Positions 9,492 through 17,777 of a DNA stretch of 64,000 nt are shown here, in pieces. The notes below the pieces were generated by a model. The model was not told where the DNA came from, did not search any database, and saw nothing but the letters and a program-made list of their open reading frames with translations. Origin of the DNA: Prosthecomicrobium pneumaticum (GTDB taxonomy: Bacteria; Pseudomonadota; Alphaproteobacteria; Rhizobiales; Kaistiaceae); contig NZ_JACHOO010000003.1 in the NCBI RefSeq assembly GCF_014199915.1, positions 573,690 through 637,689 on the forward strand. The letters run 5' to 3'. How positions within the stretch are numbered: position 1 is the stretch's first letter; each line of letters opens with the position of its first letter. A program made the translations under genes and the position numbers.

Positions 9492-10306
9492 CATACGAAG
9501 CGCGGATAGGCCTCGGCATCGGGCGCGTTCGCCCAGCTCTGCATGGTCTGGCCGCCATCGATGAGCCAGCCTGCGCCGGTGACGTGGGCCGCCTCGTCGG
9601 AGGCGAGGAAGGCGACGACGGCCGCGACATCCTCCGGCTGGCCGATCCGCCGCAGCGGGATGCGGTCGGCGAAACGGGCGATGCCGGCGCGGTATTCCGC
9701 CTCGTCGCCGGCCGGAACGCCGAGCCGCGTCTCGATCACCCCCGGGCACACCGCGTTGACGCGAATGCCGTAGGCCGCGGCGTCGAGCGCGGCGATGCGG
9801 GTGAGGCCGAGCACGGCGTGCTTGGTCGCGGCATAGCCGGCGCCGCCGGCGAGCACGTCGAAGCCGGCCATCGACGAGGCCATGTTGACGACGCTGCCCT
9901 TCGTCTTCGCGGCGATCATCGCCCGCAGCGCGAAGCGCTGCACGAGGAAGATGCCGCGCAGATTGATCCGCACGATCTCGTCCCAGTCCTCGACCGCGAG
10001 ATCGTGCACCGGCGCGACCTTGCCCGGAATGCCGGCATTGTTGAACAGAACGTCGAGCCCGCCGAGCACCCCGACCGTCTCGCAGATGGCGTCCTCGGCA
10101 TCGAGTTCCGAGCCGACATCCGCCTCGATGGCGAGCGCCGCGCCGCCGGCCGCGACGAGTTCATCGGCGACCGCCTGCGCTCTGGCGCGATCGCGGTCGA
10201 CGATGGCGAGCTTCGCGCCTTCGCTCGCGAAACGTCGGGCCGCCGCGGCGCCGATCGCACCGCCGCCGCCGGTGACGACGACGACCCTGTCCTCGAAACG
10301 CTTCAT
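9491..10306 (-). CDS. SDR-family NAD(P)-dependent oxidoreductase
   Basis: 271 residues with a Rossmann fold. The nucleotide-binding loop is TGGGGAIG (residues 13-20), followed by NNAGIPG and the catalytic YAATK with a preceding serine (MASSMAG). A C-terminal GAGWLIDGGQTM is typical of classical sugar or polyol SDRs. ATG 10306 is preceded by GGAGG. It is the last gene of the minus-strand sugar operon that begins at 16422, and would oxidise or reduce an intermediate of the imported sugar. The substrate is not determined. Confidence 0.88.
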   Translation of the reverse strand: MKRFEDRVVVVTGGGGAIGAAAARRFASEGAKLAIVDRDRARAQAVADELVAAGGAALAIEADVGSELDAEDAICETVGVLGGLDVLFNNAGIPGKVAPVHDLAVEDWDEIVRINLRGIFLVQRFALRAMIAAKTKGSVVNMASSMAGFDVLAGGAGYAATKHAVLGLTRIAALDAAAYGIRVNAVCPGVIETRLGVPAGDEAEYRAGIARFADRIPLRRIGQPEDVAAVVAFLASDEAAHVTGAGWLIDGGQTMQSWANAPDAEAYPRFV

Positions 10307-10333
10307 CCCCGTTCCTCCCGTTCGTCGCGCCGG

Positions 10334-11173
10334 TCAGTAATCGCGCCAGGACCGGCGCGGTGCCCAGCCGAGCGCTGCCGCCGCCTCGGCGAGGTCGAAC
10401 ACCGTCTCCCGCCCGACCGGCGGCCGGCGCAGCGGCACGCCGGGATAGGCGGCCGCCACCAGCGCCGCCGTGTCCTCTTCCATGAAGGTGTCGGCGGCCG
10501 AGATGAAGAGGCGCCGATGGCCCTCGATCGGCCGCTCGACGGCGGCGAGGAAGGCCTCCGCCGCGTCCTCCGCGTCGAGATAGCCCCACAGGTCGCGGGC
10601 GACGAGGTCGGCATGGACCCGCCGCGGCCGCACATCGCGGACAAAACTCTCCGCGGTCTGGATCCACGGCATGCGCAGGCTGACCGCCTCGAGGCCGGCG
10701 CGGCGCACCGCGGCGTCGACGATCTCCTCGCCGAGCCATTTCGACAGCGCATAGGCATCCTGCGGCGCCGGCGGGTGAGCCGAATCGAAGGGCAGATAGT
10801 GCGGCACGACGGGCCGCTCGAAGAAGGGATAGCCGAGCACGCTCATCGATGAGGCGTAGACGATCCGCTTCACACCGTTGAGCACGGCCGCCTCGACGAC
10901 GTTGTAGGCCGCGGCGGTGTTGGTGCGGAACACCTCTTCCGCCGCGCGGCCCGTCGGGCGCGGGATCGCCGCGATGTGGGCGACGGCGTCGCAGCGCCGC
11001 ACGATCTGCAGCGCCGCGGCGAAGTCGGTGGCGTCGGCCGTGACGTGGAGCCAGCGGGCCTCGGGGCGCGGCGGCAGCCGGTCCATGCCGACCACATCGT
11101 GCCCCGCGGCGACGAGCGCCGCCGCGACATGGCGGCCGAGCAGGCCGCTCGAACCCGTGACGACGATCCTCAT
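10334..11173 (-). CDS. NAD-dependent epimerase/dehydratase family protein
   Basis: 279 residues, extended SDR. The glycine motif GSSGLLG (residues 7-13) and the catalytic YALSK with upstream serines (ASSMSVLG) are present. ATG 11173 overlaps the stop of the upstream Gfo/Idh gene (ATGA); a longer reading would run into that gene. Short members of this family in such operons act as hexuronate or sugar dehydrogenases or epimerases; which one applies here cannot be decided. Confidence 0.87.
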   Translation of the reverse strand: MRIVVTGSSGLLGRHVAAALVAAGHDVVGMDRLPPRPEARWLHVTADATDFAAALQIVRRCDAVAHIAAIPRPTGRAAEEVFRTNTAAAYNVVEAAVLNGVKRIVYASSMSVLGYPFFERPVVPHYLPFDSAHPPAPQDAYALSKWLGEEIVDAAVRRAGLEAVSLRMPWIQTAESFVRDVRPRRVHADLVARDLWGYLDAEDAAEAFLAAVERPIEGHRRLFISAADTFMEEDTAALVAAAYPGVPLRRPPVGRETVFDLAEAAAALGWAPRRSWRDY

Positions 11174-12249
11174 GCCCGTCCCTTGGGCGGCAGGGCGCGA
11201 ACGATGGCGAGCGCCAGTTCGAGGTCGTCGAGGCCGCCTTCGAGCGTCGAGCGAACCGGCTCGTCGGAGCGGATCGCCGCCGCGAAATGCTTCCATTCGC
11301 GCCGGAAGGACGTGTCCGGCACCCCGGGAACGATCCGCTCCGAGGGGCCGTCGCCCGCCGCCTCCTGGATATGGACGATGGCCGAGGCGTTCCGCCAATA
11401 GGGGTTCTGGAACGCGATGCGCACGGTCTCGTCGCGGCCGCGCACCTCGATGCCCTCGTCCCACCATTCGTATTGCGCCCCGAAGGCGATCTCGAGCAGG
11501 GCGGGAACGCCGCCCGGATAGTCGAGCACCGCCATCACGTGATTCGGCCCGATGGCGCGCGCATAGGCCACGCCTTCCGGCGCGCCGAAGGCGGCGCGCA
11601 ACACGGCGAGATCGTGGCTGCCGAGCATCAGGATGGTGAAGTAGAGGTCGCGGTAGCCGGCATGATCGGGGCCGAGCATCGCGTCGATCCGCGCCTCGAC
11701 GGCGGCACGGCCGGCGGCGACCCGGTCGGCCGGAACGTCGGCGGGCCGGATCTGGCTGTAGAGCGCGCCGTAGCGGTCGAAGCGGCCGGCGAAATCATGG
11801 ACGCGGATCGAGGCGGGCTTGCCGATCGCGGCGATCCGTGCGCGTCCGTATTCGTAGCCGGGATCGAACAGTTTCATGTAGCCGACCATCGCGACGAGCC
11901 CGGCCTCGCGGGCCCGCTCGACCAGCGGCCGCGCCTCTTCGGGCGTGAAGGCGAGCGGCTTCTCGACGATGAAGTGCTTCCCCGCCGCGATCGTATCGGC
12001 GACGATCGGACCATGGTCGTAGGTGCAGATGACGACGGCGTCGACCTTCGGGTCGGCGAGCAGTTCGCGGTGATCGGTGGTGCGGCGGGCGACGCCGTAG
12101 TGATCACCGAGCGTCTCGACCAGCGTCGGCGAGATGTCGCACAGCGCCGCGATCCGGAACTCCGGCAGTTCGTGCAGGTAGGGCAGGTGCATCAGCTGGG
12201 CGATCTCGCCGCAGCCGATCACCCCGACGCCGATCGGACGCTCGCTCAT
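11170..12249 (-). CDS. Gfo/Idh/MocA-family oxidoreductase
   Basis: 359 residues. The N-terminal Rossmann domain has GVIGCGEIAQ (residues 8-17), the nicotinamide/substrate motif EKPLAF is near residue 95, and a C-terminal alpha/beta dimerisation domain follows. The family oxidises or reduces sugars and inositols using NAD(P). It starts 1 base upstream of the stop of the preceding permease gene and overlaps the next gene by 4 bases, so it belongs to the sugar operon. Confidence 0.9.
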   Translation of the reverse strand: MSERPIGVGVIGCGEIAQLMHLPYLHELPEFRIAALCDISPTLVETLGDHYGVARRTTDHRELLADPKVDAVVICTYDHGPIVADTIAAGKHFIVEKPLAFTPEEARPLVERAREAGLVAMVGYMKLFDPGYEYGRARIAAIGKPASIRVHDFAGRFDRYGALYSQIRPADVPADRVAAGRAAVEARIDAMLGPDHAGYRDLYFTILMLGSHDLAVLRAAFGAPEGVAYARAIGPNHVMAVLDYPGGVPALLEIAFGAQYEWWDEGIEVRGRDETVRIAFQNPYWRNASAIVHIQEAAGDGPSERIVPGVPDTSFRREWKHFAAAIRSDEPVRSTLEGGLDDLELALAIVRALPPKGRA

Positions 12250-12250
12250 G

Positions 12251-13132
12251 TCAACCCTTCACCGCGCCGGCGGTCAGGCCGGCGATGAACTGCCGCTGCA
12301 TCAGCACGAAGACGACGATCACCGGCAGGGTCGTGATCGTCAGTGCCGCGAAATACTGGTTCCAGAGCGAGTCGTATTGCTGGAAGAAGGCGACCAGCCC
12401 GAGCGGGATGGTCTGCACCGAGGGCTCGCGCAGGAGCAGGAAGGCGAGGAAGAAGTCGTTCCAGATCTCGATGAAGCCGAAGATCACGATGAGCGCCACG
12501 CCGGGCCGGACGAGCGGCAGCATGATCCTTGTGAGGATCGTCAGCCGCGAGGCACCGTCGATGCGCGCCGCGTCCTCGAGGTCCATCGGCAGCGACAGGA
12601 AGAAGCTCCGCAGGATGAAGACCGACAGCGGCAGCGAGGTCGCGGCATAGATGAAGGCGACGCCGACCCGGCTGTTGATGATGCCGAGATCGCGGGCGAC
12701 CATGAAGAGCGGGATCGCCATCACCTGCGGGGGGACCAGCATCGCCGCGACGGTCACCGCGACGACGAGCCCGCGGCCGCGGAAGCGGAGCCGGGACACG
12801 GCATAGGCGCAGGGCGTCGCCGCCGCGACGAGGACGGCGAGGGCGAGCGCGGTGACCATCGCGCTGTTGGCGACGCGGCTTCCCATGCCGGCGATCCGCC
12901 ACGCGTCTGCATAATTCGACAGGACGAAGGAGGCCGGCGGCCCCCAGACGTTGTTGATCAGGTCCTGTTTCGACTTCAGCGAGCCGGAGAGCACCCAGAG
13001 CAAGGGATAGAGGGTCTGGACGACGACGACGGTGAGGGCGAGATAGACGCCGGCGAGACCGGCGAGCCGGCGCGGGCGGAGCAGGGTGGCGGGATCGATC
13101 CGGGCGGGGACATCGTCTCGGGATGCGGCCAT
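12251..13132 (-). CDS. ABC sugar importer permease, MalG-like (CUT1)
   Basis: A 293-residue membrane protein with six predicted helices. The cytoplasmic coupling motif EDAARIDGASRLTILTRIMLPLVRP identifies a binding-protein-dependent sugar permease of the MalG type. ATG 13132 shares a base with the stop of the partner permease. The transporter has a binding protein and two permeases in this operon, but no ATPase gene is present. Confidence 0.92.
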   Translation of the reverse strand: MAASRDDVPARIDPATLLRPRRLAGLAGVYLALTVVVVQTLYPLLWVLSGSLKSKQDLINNVWGPPASFVLSNYADAWRIAGMGSRVANSAMVTALALAVLVAAATPCAYAVSRLRFRGRGLVVAVTVAAMLVPPQVMAIPLFMVARDLGIINSRVGVAFIYAATSLPLSVFILRSFFLSLPMDLEDAARIDGASRLTILTRIMLPLVRPGVALIVIFGFIEIWNDFFLAFLLLREPSVQTIPLGLVAFFQQYDSLWNQYFAALTITTLPVIVVFVLMQRQFIAGLTAGAVKG

Positions 13133-14079
13133 CAGACGTCGAGCCTCCGGCTCCGCATCAGGGCGAGCAGCGCGACGCTCAGCAGGCCGACGATCAGGAA
13201 GAGCAGATAGCCCATCGCGGCCGCGTAGCCCATCTGGCCGTTGCCGAAAGCGCGCGTCATCATGTCGGTGAGCACCACTTCCGTGGCGTGGTTCGGGCCG
13301 CCCTTGGTGAGCACATAGACGATGTCGAAATTGCGCACGAAGGCGCCGGAAAAGGCGAGCAGCGTGTTGATGAAGACGACGGGGGTGAGAAGCGGCAGGG
13401 TGACGTGCCAAAGCCGCCCGAGCGGGCCGGCGCCGTCCATGGTGGCGCTCTCATAGAGCTCGGCCGGGATGGTCCTGAGCCCGGCGAGATAGATCACGGC
13501 GTGGAAGCCGAGCCACTTCCAGACATCGACGGCGATCACCGAATAGAGCGCGATGTCGGCGTCGCCGAGCCAGGACATCTTGAGCGCCGACAATCCGAAG
13601 AGATCGAGCGCGGCGTTCAAGAGGCCGAAGACCGGATTGTAGATCCACGACCAGAGCAGGCCCACCGCGACGAAGGACATGGTGACGGGGATGAAGGCGG
13701 CCGCCCGGAAGAAGGCGCGCCCGAACACCGCCTTGTCGAGCAGCAGGGCGACGGCGAGGCCGAGCACGTTCTTCAGCACGACGACCGCGACGACGAAGAT
13801 CACATTGTTCTCGAGCGCGCCGAGGAAGACGCGATCCTTGAGGAGCCGCAGATAGTTGGCGGCACCGGCGAACCGGGGCGGCGAGAAGCCGTCCCAGTGG
13901 TGGAGGCTGAGCCAGAAGCCCTGCACGAAGGGCCAGGCGAAGAACAGCGCGAAGAGGACGGCGGCCGGCGCGATCATCACCGCCGCCGCCGTTCCGTCGC
14001 GGGCGGCGAGACGGCGCAGCGCGCCGCCCCGCACGAAATGGCGGCCGCCGGCCGGAACGCCCTGCGGCCGCGGGCTCAC
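13132..14079 (-). CDS. ABC sugar importer permease, MalF-like (CUT1)
   Basis: 315 residues with six helices and the coupling motif YESATMDGAGPLGRLWHVTLPLL. The GTG start at 14079 overlaps the stop of the upstream isomerase gene (GTGA). It forms a heterodimer with the downstream MalG-like permease. Confidence 0.91.
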   Translation of the reverse strand: MSPRPQGVPAGGRHFVRGGALRRLAARDGTAAAVMIAPAAVLFALFFAWPFVQGFWLSLHHWDGFSPPRFAGAANYLRLLKDRVFLGALENNVIFVVAVVVLKNVLGLAVALLLDKAVFGRAFFRAAAFIPVTMSFVAVGLLWSWIYNPVFGLLNAALDLFGLSALKMSWLGDADIALYSVIAVDVWKWLGFHAVIYLAGLRTIPAELYESATMDGAGPLGRLWHVTLPLLTPVVFINTLLAFSGAFVRNFDIVYVLTKGGPNHATEVVLTDMMTRAFGNGQMGYAAAMGYLLFLIVGLLSVALLALMRSRRLDV

Positions 14080-15011
14080 GCCGAGGCCTCCGCCGCCGGG
14101 GTGAGCGCGAGGCCGAGCGTGTCGCGGACATAGGCGATGCTCTCGATCGCACTCGCTTCGGCGGTCTTCTCCGACATGTCGAGTTCGATGATGGCGAGCC
14201 CGTCATACTCGGCATCGAGCAGCACATCGACCAGCGCCGGCAGATCGACGACGCCGGCGCCGAGTTCGCAGAACGCCTTGTAGCGGTCGAAACCGACGAG
14301 GGCGGGGTCGACCCGGGTATCCTTGAGGTGCATGTAGCGCACCGCCGAGACATAGGTCTTCAGCGCGTCGACCGGGTCCGAATTGGTGTGGGCGAGATGG
14401 GCCGGATCGATGCACAGGCCGGCGACGCGGGTGTCGAGCTCGTCCATCATCCGGTCGAGCTGGTCGCGCCGCTCGACGAAGGTGTCGAGATGCGGGTGGT
14501 AGACCGTCTCGATGCCGAGATCCCTGGTCCGGCGGCCGATGTCTTCGAGCGCGCGGCAGAAGGTCTTGTAGTCTTCCGCCGTGTGCGGACCGGCGACGCG
14601 CTCCGACGGGCCGCCGCCGAGAACGAGCACCGGCGCGCCGAAGCCCTTCAGCAGCCGGGCGAGGCTGACGAGCACGTCGCGTTCATAGGGCCAGGCGACC
14701 GGATTGGTGAAGATTGCGTTGCAGTAGAGCGAGGAGAGCCGGATCCCGACCTCCGACTGCGCCTCCGAGAGGATCGCATAGCGCCGCAGGATGTCGGTGT
14801 CGGTCGTTACGCCCATCGGCGCCTGATCGCCGATCTGCATGTATTTGCGGGCATACTGGTCCGACAGGCTGGTGAAGGCGAGGATCTCGAACCAGCCGAA
14901 ACCCTGGCCGGCCAGGAAGTCGAGCGCCGGGCGGAGCGGCAGGCCGGCGAGATCCCAGCTGTTCAGGTGATAGCCGATCGAAAAACGCTGCCGTGCGGCG
15001 CGCGAGGTCAT
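14076..15011 (-). CDS. Sugar phosphate isomerase/epimerase (xylose-isomerase-like TIM barrel)
   Basis: 311 residues. Metal and catalytic positions typical of the AP-endonuclease-2 fold are visible in ETVYHPHLDTFVE, CIDPAHLAH, MHLKDT and IIELDMSE. ATG 15011 is preceded by GGAGACGG; a longer upstream reading would cross the binding-protein gene. Members of this family isomerise or epimerise keto-sugars or dehydrate inosose. Its position directly after the binding-protein gene suggests that it acts on the imported compound. Confidence 0.86.
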   Translation of the reverse strand: MTSRAARQRFSIGYHLNSWDLAGLPLRPALDFLAGQGFGWFEILAFTSLSDQYARKYMQIGDQAPMGVTTDTDILRRYAILSEAQSEVGIRLSSLYCNAIFTNPVAWPYERDVLVSLARLLKGFGAPVLVLGGGPSERVAGPHTAEDYKTFCRALEDIGRRTRDLGIETVYHPHLDTFVERRDQLDRMMDELDTRVAGLCIDPAHLAHTNSDPVDALKTYVSAVRYMHLKDTRVDPALVGFDRYKAFCELGAGVVDLPALVDVLLDAEYDGLAIIELDMSEKTAEASAIESIAYVRDTLGLALTPAAEASA

Positions 15012-15045
15012 GGTCCGTCTCCGGGACGTGCGGGGGATGATCGGT

Positions 15046-15075
15046 GGGACCCGGCCCGATGTGGTGCCGGGTCCC
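15046..15075 (-). promoter_or_regulatory. GC-rich hairpin between binding-protein gene and the rest of the operon
   Basis: A 10-bp perfect stem (GGGACCCGGC / GCCGGGTCCC) with a 10-base loop and no T-tract, in the 76-base gap after the solute-binding protein gene. It is suited to protecting the 3' end of the binding-protein message or to partial attenuation. Similar hairpins follow the two other binding-protein genes of this window. Confidence 0.6.
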
Positions 15076-15087
15076 GCGAGGCCTCGG

Positions 15088-16422
15088 CTACTTCGGCGGC
15101 CACTGGCCCTGGGCGACCAGATCGTCATAGACGGACTGGAGGGAGGCGGCGGCCTCTTCCGGGGTGGTCGTGCCGCCGACGATGCCGGCGATCGCCGAGG
15201 AGGTCGCCACCGCGATCTCGGACGGCCAGATCCAGTCGAGGAACTTGACCGTGTTCGGGAAGGCGTCGGCGCGCAGATCCTTGGCGTAACCCTCCTCGAC
15301 CTGCGGCACGCCGGCGATCGAAGCGGCGATCGGCTGTTCGGGCGCGAGATAGAGCGTCGCCACTTCCGGCCGGGTGAGGTATTCGACGAAGCGCATCGCC
15401 GCGTCGACCTTTTCCGGCGGGATCGACGAGGACAGGCAGATACCGTTGTCGGCGCCGCCGCCGTGCTTCGGCGCACCCGGCGTTCCGGCCATCTTGGGGA
15501 ACGCGAAGACGCCCCACTTGAAGTCCTTCACGCTGGTCTGCAGCGAGGGGATCTCCCATGTGCCGCCGTAATACATCGCGCTCTTGCCGGTCGCGAAGGC
15601 GGACCGCATGCCGTCCATGTCGACGGCGAGCGAATCCTTCGACAGCACGCCGTCGTCGACCCATTTCTTGATCAGCGCGAACGCTTCGACGTCCGGCGCG
15701 TCGGTGAACTTGGTCGTGCCGGCGAGATTGCTCTGGGTCTTGCCGATCGGGTCGCCCGAGGCCTGGGAGAAGGTCTCGAAATACCACATCGGCCACATCG
15801 GGGCGTTCGCACCCTGGTGCAGCAGCGGAATGACGCCGGCCGCCTGGAACTTCGGCACGGCGGCGACCAGATCTTCGTAGGTCTTCGGCAATGCGATGCC
15901 GAGCTTCTCGAACATGTCGATGTTGTAGAAGATCGTCGAGGTCGACAGCGTCGAGATCGGCACGCCGTAGACTTCGCCGGAGATCGTGAAGGCGCCGAGC
16001 GCGGCGGCGTCGATCCGGTCCTTGAAGGCGCCGAGCTTGTCGGTGATCGGCATCAAGAGGTTGCGGCGGACATAGGTGCCGTTGGTGTGGAAAGCCGAGC
16101 AGGCGACGAGGTCGATCTCCTGGCCGCCGAGGCGCGCGGTCATCAGCCGCTGGACACCCTCGCCCTGCGGGCCCTGGGCGTCCCAGTCGACGGCGGCGAC
16201 GTCCGGATTGGCCTTCAGGAAGCCGTCGATGACGGCCGTCTGGATGGCCTTCTGCTCGTCCGGCGCCTGGCGTGGCGCCAGCTGGTCGAGCGACGAGCCG
16301 CCGAACACCTCGAGGGTGATCCCTTCGGCGGCGCCGGAACTCGCCCCGGCGAAGAATACGAGGCCGGCCAGGCACGACGCGATCCGGAGGCGCGCCGTCA
16401 GCCTTTCCCTTGTCATGAGCAT
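15088..16422 (-). CDS. Extracellular sugar-binding protein, family 1
   Basis: 444 residues with an N-terminal Sec signal (hydrophobic core CLAGLVFFAGA, cleavage near SSGAAEG). The mature part has the SBP_bac_1 fold, including ITDKLGAFKDRID, YGVPISTLSTSTIFYN and FATGKSAMYYGGTWE. It captures a sugar in the periplasm for the two CUT1 permeases. ATG 16422 is followed by an in-frame ATG at 16416; AGGGGAAT lies at proper distance from the first. First gene of the operon; its promoter elements mirror those of the divergent nucleoside operon. Confidence 0.93.
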   Translation of the reverse strand: MLMTRERLTARLRIASCLAGLVFFAGASSGAAEGITLEVFGGSSLDQLAPRQAPDEQKAIQTAVIDGFLKANPDVAAVDWDAQGPQGEGVQRLMTARLGGQEIDLVACSAFHTNGTYVRRNLLMPITDKLGAFKDRIDAAALGAFTISGEVYGVPISTLSTSTIFYNIDMFEKLGIALPKTYEDLVAAVPKFQAAGVIPLLHQGANAPMWPMWYFETFSQASGDPIGKTQSNLAGTTKFTDAPDVEAFALIKKWVDDGVLSKDSLAVDMDGMRSAFATGKSAMYYGGTWEIPSLQTSVKDFKWGVFAFPKMAGTPGAPKHGGGADNGICLSSSIPPEKVDAAMRFVEYLTRPEVATLYLAPEQPIAASIAGVPQVEEGYAKDLRADAFPNTVKFLDWIWPSEIAVATSSAIAGIVGGTTTPEEAAASLQSVYDDLVAQGQWPPK

Positions 16423-16470
16423 GCGGATTCCCCTGTCTGGAAGTTGACGGGACGTCGCCGTCCCGGACCA

Positions 16471-16492
16471 GATCGTTGATGGTCATACAATC
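16471..16492 (-). promoter_or_regulatory. Operator copy 1, upstream of the sugar operon
   Basis: Read on the minus strand this 22-base site starts GATTGTATGA and continues CCATCAACGATC. A TTGACA (complement of 16514-16519) lies 23 bases before its TTGT block. A 16-base core (AGATCGTTGATGGTCA, 16470-16485) recurs as an exact inverted copy at 16602-16617 before the divergent operon. The partial palindrome GATTGT...CGATC fits a GntR/FadR-type dimer; the regulator is not identified. Confidence 0.6.
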
Positions 16493-16513
16493 GAAAGCGC
16501 GGCGCGGGCCGCT

Positions 16514-16519
16514 TGTCAA
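16514..16519 (-). promoter_or_regulatory. Candidate -35 element (TTGACA), sugar operon
   Basis: The complement reads TTGACA. Seventeen bases downstream on the minus strand lies TTTCGA, a weak -10, immediately followed by operator copy 1. A bound repressor would cover the start site. Confidence 0.4.
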
Positions 16520-16568
16520 TCGGATTGGCATGCCTCGGACTTGAGCAGCGCAACGCGGCGAACGGCCG

Positions 16569-16574
16569 TTGACA
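16569..16574 (+). promoter_or_regulatory. Candidate -35 element (TTGACA), nucleoside operon
   Basis: TTGACA followed after 17 bases by CAAACT and then directly by operator copy 2, the same arrangement as the divergent promoter. The segment 16591-16604 is also a palindrome, TCAAACTTGTTTGA. Confidence 0.4.
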
Positions 16575-16594
16575 GGTTCGGCGATCGCGATCAA

Positions 16595-16616
16595 ACTTGT
16601 TTGACCATCAACGATC
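16595..16616 (+). promoter_or_regulatory. Operator copy 2, upstream of the nucleoside operon
   Basis: The site reads ACTTGTTTGA followed by CCATCAACGATC. Compared with copy 1 it differs at three of 22 positions. It lies about 80 bases before the BMP gene and 22 bases after TTGACA. One regulator probably acts on both divergent operons. Confidence 0.6.
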
Positions 16617-16694
16617 TCGGCGCGGCGACATCGCCGACAAGCACGCGGCGGCGATGGTCGCGAGGGTCATTTCTTCAACGCAGGGTGGGTCATC

Positions 16695-17699
16695 ATGTCC
16701 GCTTGGACTCGTCGTTTCGCAGCGCTTTGCGGCGCATCGCTGATGATGCTCGGCAGCGCCGCCGCGCAGGACAAGGTTTCGGTCGCCGCCATCTCCGGCT
16801 ATTTCGCGCAAGGGTTCGGCGTCTCGATCGTCAACGGCCTCAACAAGGCGAAGGACGATTTCGGCATCGATCTCAAGCTGATCGATACCGGCAATCGCGC
16901 GCTCGACTATGAGGAACAGTTCGCCAATGCCGCGAAGGATGGTCAGTACGACCTGATCTTCGTGATGGGCTGGGAGCTCGCCGACGCGCTGCAGAAGGCG
17001 GCCGCCGCCTATCCGAACCAGCGCTTCGTCTTCATCGACGGCGTGCTCGACAGCGACAAGATCATCTACGCGAACTTCTCCGAGGAACAGGGCTCCTATC
17101 TCGCCGGCACGCTCGCCGGGCTGATGGCCGAGAAGGGCAGCGCGATCGCCAAGATGGGCGACGGCAAGGCGATCGGCTTCGTCGGCGGCCGCGACATCCC
17201 GGTGATCCGCAACTTCCTGAAGGGCTATGAGGCGGGCTCCAAGGATGCGGCGCCCGACGTGCGCGTCGACGCCGTCTTCGCCGGCACCTTCGACGATCCG
17301 GCGAAGGGCAGCGAGCTGACGCTCGCCCTCTACGAGCAGGGCGCCGACGTGGTCTTCAACGTCGCCGGCCCGACCGGCGAGGGCGTCATGCAGGCGAGCG
17401 CGGCGGCCGACAAATATTCGATCGGCGTCGACATCGACATGTGCGCCACGGCGCCCGGCAATGTGGTCGCCTCGATGCTGAAGCGCGGCGACGTCGCCGT
17501 CTATACGCTCGTCAAGGAAGAGGTCGAGGGCAAGAAGGTGACGCCGGGCGTGCGCACCTTCGATCTCGCCTCGGGCGGCGTCGAGCTGAAGATGTGCGAC
17601 GACGTGGCGGCGAACATCCCGGCCGAGATCAAGGACAAGGTCGAGGCGGCCCGCAAGGCCGTGATCGACGGCACGGTCAAGATCGGCGAAGCTCAGTAA
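16695..17699 (+). CDS. BMP-family (PnrA-like) nucleoside-binding protein
   Basis: 334 residues with a Sec signal (cleavage near GSAAAQ). No lipobox cysteine is placed for lipidation, so it is a free periplasmic protein. Family features include FAQGFGVSIVNGLNKA, the stretch DLIFVMGWELADALQKAA, VGGRDIPVIRNFLKGYEAG and VVFNVAGPTGEGVMQA. BMP proteins bind purine nucleosides and related ligands for a PnrA/NupA-type importer. The three following genes are the matching ATPase and permeases, followed by nucleoside hydrolases, which supports a nucleoside ligand. First gene of the plus-strand operon. Confidence 0.93.
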   Translation: MSAWTRRFAALCGASLMMLGSAAAQDKVSVAAISGYFAQGFGVSIVNGLNKAKDDFGIDLKLIDTGNRALDYEEQFANAAKDGQYDLIFVMGWELADALQKAAAAYPNQRFVFIDGVLDSDKIIYANFSEEQGSYLAGTLAGLMAEKGSAIAKMGDGKAIGFVGGRDIPVIRNFLKGYEAGSKDAAPDVRVDAVFAGTFDDPAKGSELTLALYEQGADVVFNVAGPTGEGVMQASAAADKYSIGVDIDMCATAPGNVVASMLKRGDVAVYTLVKEEVEGKKVTPGVRTFDLASGGVELKMCDDVAANIPAEIKDKVEAARKAVIDGTVKIGEAQ

Positions 17700-17716
17700 G
17701 AGCCGCCGATCCACCG

Positions 17717-17745
17717 GGCGGCGCCCTCCCTCCCGGGGCGCCGCC
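17717..17745 (+). promoter_or_regulatory. GC-rich hairpin after the BMP gene
   Basis: A 10-bp perfect stem (GGCGGCGCCC / GGGCGCCGCC) with a 9-base loop, followed by a pyrimidine-rich stretch but no run of T. It lies in the 78-base gap between binding-protein and ATPase genes and probably gives higher expression of the binding protein. Confidence 0.6.
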
Positions 17746-17777
17746 TGTTCCTTCTGTCGCCAGAGCCGGGTCTCTCC

